From: an uncultured Aquimonas sp.
GTDB taxonomy: Bacteria > Pseudomonadota > Gammaproteobacteria > Xanthomonadales > Xanthomonadaceae
Assembly (NCBI GenBank): GCA_946481615.1
Contig: CAMLOR010000112.1
Location: 1 to 9,910, forward strand
Direction of reading: 5' to 3'
Length of the DNA: 9,910 nt
The notes beneath the pieces are model-generated. The model saw only the letters and a program-made list of their open reading frames with translations, was not told the DNA's origin and made no database searches. Positions 6,641-9,910 of this stretch are shown one piece after another. The position numbers and the translations under genes were made by a program. Positions within the stretch are counted from its first letter, which is position 1. Each line of letters opens with the position of its first letter.

Positions 6641-7839
6641 GTGAGAGGGCGCGTGGGGCAAGACTGCGATTTCCAGCGCTCGTAGATCGTGGTGTGCAGA
6701 TTGTGCAACCCGAGCTCGATGCGGAACGGTGTGCGCGGATTGCGATCGAGCAGCCGCGCGATGTGATAGCCCGCGGGCTTCACGTCCTTCGGATGCACGT
6801 AGATGCGGAAGCCCTGGTAGAACGGATCGTCGAGCAGTGCCTGCATGCGTTCGATCGCCGCGCGCTTCTGCGGTGAAATCGCCTGCAGCAGCCGCGTGTC
6901 GCGTTCGTACAGCAGGCGCTCGAAGATGCGGTGCGCGGTGAGATCGAGCGGAACGGAGAGTTCCCACAACTCGCGGTTGATGCGGTTGTAGTGCTCGAAG
7001 CCGCCATGCGTGCGCAACGCCAGCGCCGCGGCTTCGCTCACGTCGTAGACGACGAAGTTCTCGGCCTGGTTGTGGATGTCGTCCAGGCTCGACTTGTCGA
7101 ATACGTGGAAGATGAAGCCGGGCAGGCCGATGAAAGCGTCGGCACCGAGCTTCGAGGCCTGCTCCGCGCGCCCGTCGCGCGTGAACTCGCCGGCGGCGCT
7201 TCCGAGCAGCACGCTGGCGCCGGCGCCGAGCTGGTTGAACGTGCCGATGACGATTTCCTCGTTCGCGAAGGCGGCGTCGAAGCCTTGCGGGCCGAAAAGT
7301 TCGTACAGCGTGGCGTACTGCGCCACCTGGCGGCCAACGCCGCATTCGGCGCGGAAGCTGCCGGAATAGAGCCCTACGATTGCTTTCGATGGCGAGTGCA
7401 GCGGCGTGAAGGCGCGGCCGAAGGAGCGTGCAGCGCGCCAACCGTCGCGCTTCGCGCCGCCCCAGCCGAAGCCGATCCAGCCGGTTTGCAGGGACGAGAA
7501 CCTGAAATCCTCGTTGGCGACGAGTTTGTCGATGGCGCGTTGCGTCGCTGCCTTCAATGCGGTTGCGTAGTGCGCTCTGCAGGCCTCATCGCCGCCGCCG
7601 CCTGCGGTGGACGTGTCGAACGGCAGGCTTCGCGGATCGTGGACCGGGGCGGGGGATTCGACAGGCTCACCCTGAACGGGCGAGGGAACGACGGGTCGGG
7701 TTTCCAACGATTCCGCGGCCACCGTTCGCGGTGAGCTTGTCGAATCGTTGCCTCGCGGTGGGTGGACCGGGGCGTGGGATTCGACAGGCTCACCCCGAAC
7801 GGGTGATGCGAGTACGAGGGCGAGCAGCGCCGCTCTCAC
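6628..7839 (-). CDS. Secreted Tgl-like transglutaminase (predicted)
   Basis: Exported protein of 403 residues. The GTG at 7839 overlaps the TGA of the zinc-ribbon gene (GTGA) and opens a short signal peptide (RAALLALVLAS, 2-12). Residues about 13-75 are encoded mainly by two palindromic repeats and form two similar units, PVRGEPVESHAPVHPPR and PVQGEPVESPAPVHDPR. The catalytic region starts near 84. HSPSKAI (148-154) and FRAECG (162-167), then NQAENFVVYD (257-266), align with the PSKAI, AFECAT and GENVILLG motifs of Bacillus subtilis Tgl as I recall them. This places Glu165-Cys166 and Glu260 on Tgl's Glu115-Cys116 and Glu187, with about 23 extra residues between. Tgl forms glutamyl-lysine crosslinks in spore coat. 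Residues about 285-390 are a C-terminal extension I do not recognise, and the last codons come from another repeat. The homology is an eye alignment; catalysis and target are inferred. Confidence 0.65.
   Translation of the reverse strand: MRAALLALVLASPVRGEPVESHAPVHPPRGNDSTSSPRTVAAESLETRPVVPSPVQGEPVESPAPVHDPRSLPFDTSTAGGGGDEACRAHYATALKAATQRAIDKLVANEDFRFSSLQTGWIGFGWGGAKRDGWRAARSFGRAFTPLHSPSKAIVGLYSGSFRAECGVGRQVAQYATLYELFGPQGFDAAFANEEIVIGTFNQLGAGASVLLGSAAGEFTRDGRAEQASKLGADAFIGLPGFIFHVFDKSSLDDIHNQAENFVVYDVSEAAALALRTHGGFEHYNRINRELWELSVPLDLTAHRIFERLLYERDTRLLQAISPQKRAAIERMQALLDDPFYQGFRIYVHPKDVKPAGYHIARLLDRNPRTPFRIELGLHNLHTTIYERWKSQSCPTRPLTRSG
7598..7679 (+). repeat. REP-doublet-like repeat, copy B (82 bp, degraded left arm)
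   Basis: The right arm (7657-7679) differs from those of copies A and C at one base (CCTGAACGG for CCCGAACGG). The left arm (7598-7620) matches at only about 17 of 23 positions, ending GTGTCGAA. The spacer is 36 bases and keeps TGGACCGG. It lies inside the transglutaminase-like gene, where its minus strand encodes the second PVQGEPVESPAPVHDPR unit. The degradation suggests it is older than copy C, or that it was partly reshaped by coding constraint. Confidence 0.75.
7722..7802 (+). repeat. REP-doublet-like repeat, copy C (81 bp), in frame in a gene
   Basis: Arms at 7722-7744 and 7780-7802 are identical to those of copy A, with a 35-base spacer differing at four positions. The whole unit is 81 bases (27 codons), and read on the minus strand it begins right after the signal-peptide codons of the transglutaminase-like gene. 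It encodes PVRGEPVESHAPVHPPRG without a stop. Copies C and B are separated by 42 bases (7680-7721), which also stay open in this frame. The near identity to copy A suggests recent amplification or gene conversion. Confidence 0.85.
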
Positions 7840-8954
7840 TGGCCCTGCATGATCCAGAACACCACCAGCAACGCGATCAGCCCCGCCAGCACCGCGAAGA
7901 AGATCTTGACCCAGCTCCACGGCCGCTCGCCCGCGAGGGCGCCGGTGTAGCCGTTCGCCAGCACCTGGAAGGACTTCGCGCCGTAGGTGTAGGACACCAG
8001 CCACACCGGCACCAGCACGTGCTTGAAGGTGCGGCCGCGGTAGCGCGAATCGACGGCGAGGTTGCGGTAGGTGTCGCCGGGGATCTGCGAAGCGCACATC
8101 TCCTGCACCTTGGCTTCCATGCCCGCCATGTTGAGATCGGAGGCCTTGCGCAGGTCGACCTGGTAGCGCTCCACCGTCCAGCCGCGCACGAACTCCGGCG
8201 TGTAGGGCTTCAGGTCGGTGGTGGTCGGGAACGGCTCGATCTGCGTCAGCAGGTTGGCGTGCACGCCCGTCGTGCCCGCGATCAGTTCGTCGTCGAAGAA
8301 ATGCGCGAGCGAACCGGCGGCCGGCACCCAACGCGTATGACGCACCTGGCGCGTCTGGCTGCGGCCCTGGTTGTCGGTGTAGTGCTGCGTCTCGTAGTAA
8401 TAGTGGCCGGCCTCGGCGGTCCAGTCGGCGTCGACGTGCGCGTCGAAGGTCCAGTAGGGCAGGTACACGCCGTGCAGCGTGTCGGTGAGCGCGGCGGTCT
8501 TGAGCTTGTTCGGCGCGAACCAGCGCGTGCCGTACCACTTGCGGATGGCGTCGCGCACCTGGCCATCGCTGATCTTGAAGGGCAGCACGCTCTGCGGCGT
8601 GATGGCGTCCTTCTGCGATTCGTGCGGCACGATGGCGGGCGAGCCGCAGAACTCGCAGCGCTGCGCCACGCGGCCTTCGACGAAGACGCTGATGGCGTGG
8701 CAGCTCTGGCATTTCACCTCGACGCGTTCGGCGCCCCAGCCGCGCTGCGCTTCGGGGCGCTCCAGCGATTGCGCGAGATCGTGTTCCAGCACCGTGGTGC
8801 CGGGATCGGCGGCCTGCGCTGGCGTCCACGGCACCACCGTGCCGCAGTACGGGCACTGCAACGCCTGCTTCACGGGGCTCCACTGCAGATCCCCGCCGCA
8901 TTCGGGACAGGGGTGCTTGCCGACGGCGACGTTCGCCGGTGCCGGTGTCGACAT
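7836..8954 (-). CDS. Double zinc-ribbon protein with C-terminal membrane anchor (YdjG-like)
   Basis: Protein of 372 residues with two zinc ribbons at the N-terminus: CPEC...CPYC (Cys16, 19, 34, 37) and CQSC...CEFC (Cys82, 85, 100, 103). A long middle region follows (about 115-340: LPFKISDGQVRDAIRKWY, LPYWTFDAHVDADW, then VPVWLVSYTYGAKSF and NGYTGALAGERPWS). One transmembrane helix lies at 349-369, so the ribbons should face the cytosol with only three residues beyond the helix. It is often annotated as a helicase or primosomal-N'-like zinc-ribbon protein, but no helicase motif is present. Layout and neighbourhood match YdjG of B. subtilis, a membrane partner of PspA and the SPFH protein YdjI. 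The ATG at 8954 follows the SPFH stop by two bases with AAGGGC eight bases upstream; a TTG at 8960 overlapping that stop is the alternative. Its TGA overlaps the GTG of the transglutaminase-like gene. Confidence 0.8.
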   Translation of the reverse strand: MSTPAPANVAVGKHPCPECGGDLQWSPVKQALQCPYCGTVVPWTPAQAADPGTTVLEHDLAQSLERPEAQRGWGAERVEVKCQSCHAISVFVEGRVAQRCEFCGSPAIVPHESQKDAITPQSVLPFKISDGQVRDAIRKWYGTRWFAPNKLKTAALTDTLHGVYLPYWTFDAHVDADWTAEAGHYYYETQHYTDNQGRSQTRQVRHTRWVPAAGSLAHFFDDELIAGTTGVHANLLTQIEPFPTTTDLKPYTPEFVRGWTVERYQVDLRKASDLNMAGMEAKVQEMCASQIPGDTYRNLAVDSRYRGRTFKHVLVPVWLVSYTYGAKSFQVLANGYTGALAGERPWSWVKIFFAVLAGLIALLVVFWIMQGQ

Positions 8955-8956
8955 CC

Positions 8957-9910
8957 TCAACCGCCCTTGAGGAAGTCTTCCAGCGAGGCGCGCGCGATGC
9001 GCCAGGCGCTGCCGATCTTGCGTGCCTTCAGCTCGCCCGCGGTGATCGAGGCCATCACGTCCTCGACCGAAACGCCGAGTGCCTGTGCGGCCTGCTCCGG
9101 CGTCAGCACGTCGAGCCCGCCTGCCGGCGGCGCGGCGGCGGGCGCCGACGAAGAGGAAGGCTGCGACATGCCCTTCATCATCTCCTGCGCCATGCCGAAG
9201 CCCATCGCCATCGTGGCCGGCACCGCCGCGGCGCCTGCGGCTTCACCGCCCGCGCCCATCGCATGCCCCATCTGGTATTTCACATAGTCGTTGAGATTGC
9301 CGACCACGCTCATGCCGCTGCGCTTGTCGATGGCCTGCTCGACTTCCGGCGGCACCGAGACGTTCTCGAGCAGGAAGCTCGTGATCTCGAGGCCGTATTT
9401 CTCCTTCACCGAAGGATTGATGATCGGCAGCAGCGCCTCGCCCATCTCCGAATAGCGCGAGGCCACGTCGAGCGCCGGCACCTGGGCCGTCGCCAGCGCG
9501 TCGGTGAAGATGCTCACGATGCGCGAACGCATGGTGTCGGCGAATTCGTCGAGGCGGAAGTTCTGGTCGGTGCCCGCCACCTCGCGCAGGAACTTCGGCG
9601 GATCCACGATGCGGAAATCGTAGGTGCCGAAGGCGCGCAGGCGCACCACGCCGAAATCCTTGTCGCGCATCATCACCGGGTTCGACGTGCCCCACTTGTT
9701 GCCGGTGAACAATCGCGTGTTGAGGTAGTAGACGTCGCACTTGAAGGGCGAGTTGAAGCCGTACTTCCAGCCCAGGATGGTGCTGAGGATCGGGATGTTC
9801 TCGGTGGTCAGCGTGTGCTTGCCCGGCCCGAACAGATCGGCGTACTTGCCGGCCGCCACGAACTGCACCACCTGCGACTCGCGCACGATGAGCTGCGCGC
9901 CGTTCTTGAT
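8957..9910 (-). CDS. SPFH-domain protein (YdjI/COG4260-like) with C-terminal helix-turn-helix, 5' end cut
   Basis: 317 residues are visible; the gene enters from the right edge, so the N-terminus is missing. The first visible residues, IKNGAQLIVRESQVVQF, are the usual opening strand of the SPFH (stomatin/prohibitin/flotillin) 'virion core protein' YdjI group, followed by GPGKHTLTTENIPIL. Then come the core with RLRAFGTYDFRIVDP and VREK-like helix SVKEKYGLEITSFLLENVSVP, and the conserved GNLNDYVKYQMG. A Gly/Ala/Met-rich stretch and a Ser/Pro/Ala linker follow. The last about 50 residues (encoded by 8969-9115) are LTPEQAAQALGVS...GELKARKIGSAWRI...LEDFL, the excisionase/MerR-like HTH_17 pattern. 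SPFH proteins form oligomeric membrane scaffolds. It is translated just ahead of the zinc-ribbon gene (stop two bases before its ATG). SPFH assignment is strong; DNA binding by the tail is inferred. Confidence 0.85.
   Translation of the reverse strand: MKNGAQLIVRESQVVQFVAAGKYADLFGPGKHTLTTENIPILSTILGWKYGFNSPFKCDVYYLNTRLFTGNKWGTSNPVMMRDKDFGVVRLRAFGTYDFRIVDPPKFLREVAGTDQNFRLDEFADTMRSRIVSIFTDALATAQVPALDVASRYSEMGEALLPIINPSVKEKYGLEITSFLLENVSVPPEVEQAIDKRSGMSVVGNLNDYVKYQMGHAMGAGGEAAGAAAVPATMAMGFGMAQEMMKGMSQPSSSSAPAAAPPAGGLDVLTPEQAAQALGVSVEDVMASITAGELKARKIGSAWRIARASLEDFLKGG

Noticed and set aside
6560..7802. CRISPR array or tandem repeat from copies A, B and C
   Set aside because: The three copies are 81-82 bp, internally palindromic and irregularly spaced (about 960 and 42 bases apart). 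They lie in or beside coding sequence, with no regular spacers and no cas genes.
6628..8901. A 757-residue reading that would fuse the transglutaminase-like protein to upstream sequence
   Set aside because: The upstream portion is an out-of-frame shadow of the zinc-ribbon gene. The GTG at 7839, with GTGA overlap and signal peptide, is the better start.
7557..9287. A 576-codon plus-strand open frame across the zinc-ribbon and SPFH genes
   Set aside because: Compositional antisense frame; the opposite strand encodes clear zinc ribbons and SPFH sequence.

Overview
The DNA is GC-rich with strong codon bias, so most long antisense frames are open by chance. Codon use, the palindromic intergenic repeats and the gene set (flavin halogenase, secreted S9 peptidase, short Lys-rich protein) point to a gammaproteobacterium of the Xanthomonadaceae/Lysobacteraceae or Rhodanobacteraceae type. 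That placement is inference, since the window has no rRNA or marker gene. I see no tRNA, rRNA, transposase, CRISPR array or phage gene. No gene-free stretch exceeds 300 bases.

Layout. (1) Positions 1-3046, minus strand: a tight operon transcribed leftward, in the order SRPBCC-fold protein, membrane di-iron fatty-acid-hydroxylase/sterol-desaturase family protein, flavin-dependent 'tryptophan halogenase' family protein. The junctions are TGATG and GTGA overlaps. A short Lys-rich protein running off the left edge follows. (2) Positions 3047-3130: divergent intergenic region with a strong REP-like hairpin. (3) Positions 3131-6515, plus strand: a secreted esterase-fold alpha/beta hydrolase, then a 160-base gap, then a secreted S9 (prolyl-oligopeptidase family) peptidase with an extra N-terminal region. 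(4) Positions 6628-9910, minus strand: an operon of SPFH-domain protein (cut by the right edge) with a C-terminal excisionase-like helix-turn-helix, a double zinc-ribbon protein with a C-terminal membrane anchor, and a secreted protein that matches the Bacillus spore-coat transglutaminase Tgl at its Glu-Cys...Glu active-site motifs.

The most notable signal is the third operon. The SPFH plus zinc-ribbon pair resembles YdjI/YdjG of Bacillus subtilis, which work with PspA at the membrane. Here the pair is coupled to a predicted exported transglutaminase and carries a DNA-binding-like domain. Two copies of an 81-82 bp palindromic repeat lie in frame between the signal peptide and the catalytic domain of the transglutaminase-like gene. 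A third copy supplies that gene's stop codon. Together this looks like an undescribed envelope-stress or envelope-crosslinking module, with recent repeat invasion of coding sequence.

The first operon suggests oxidative tailoring (hydroxylation plus halogenation) of an unknown, probably hydrophobic, substrate.
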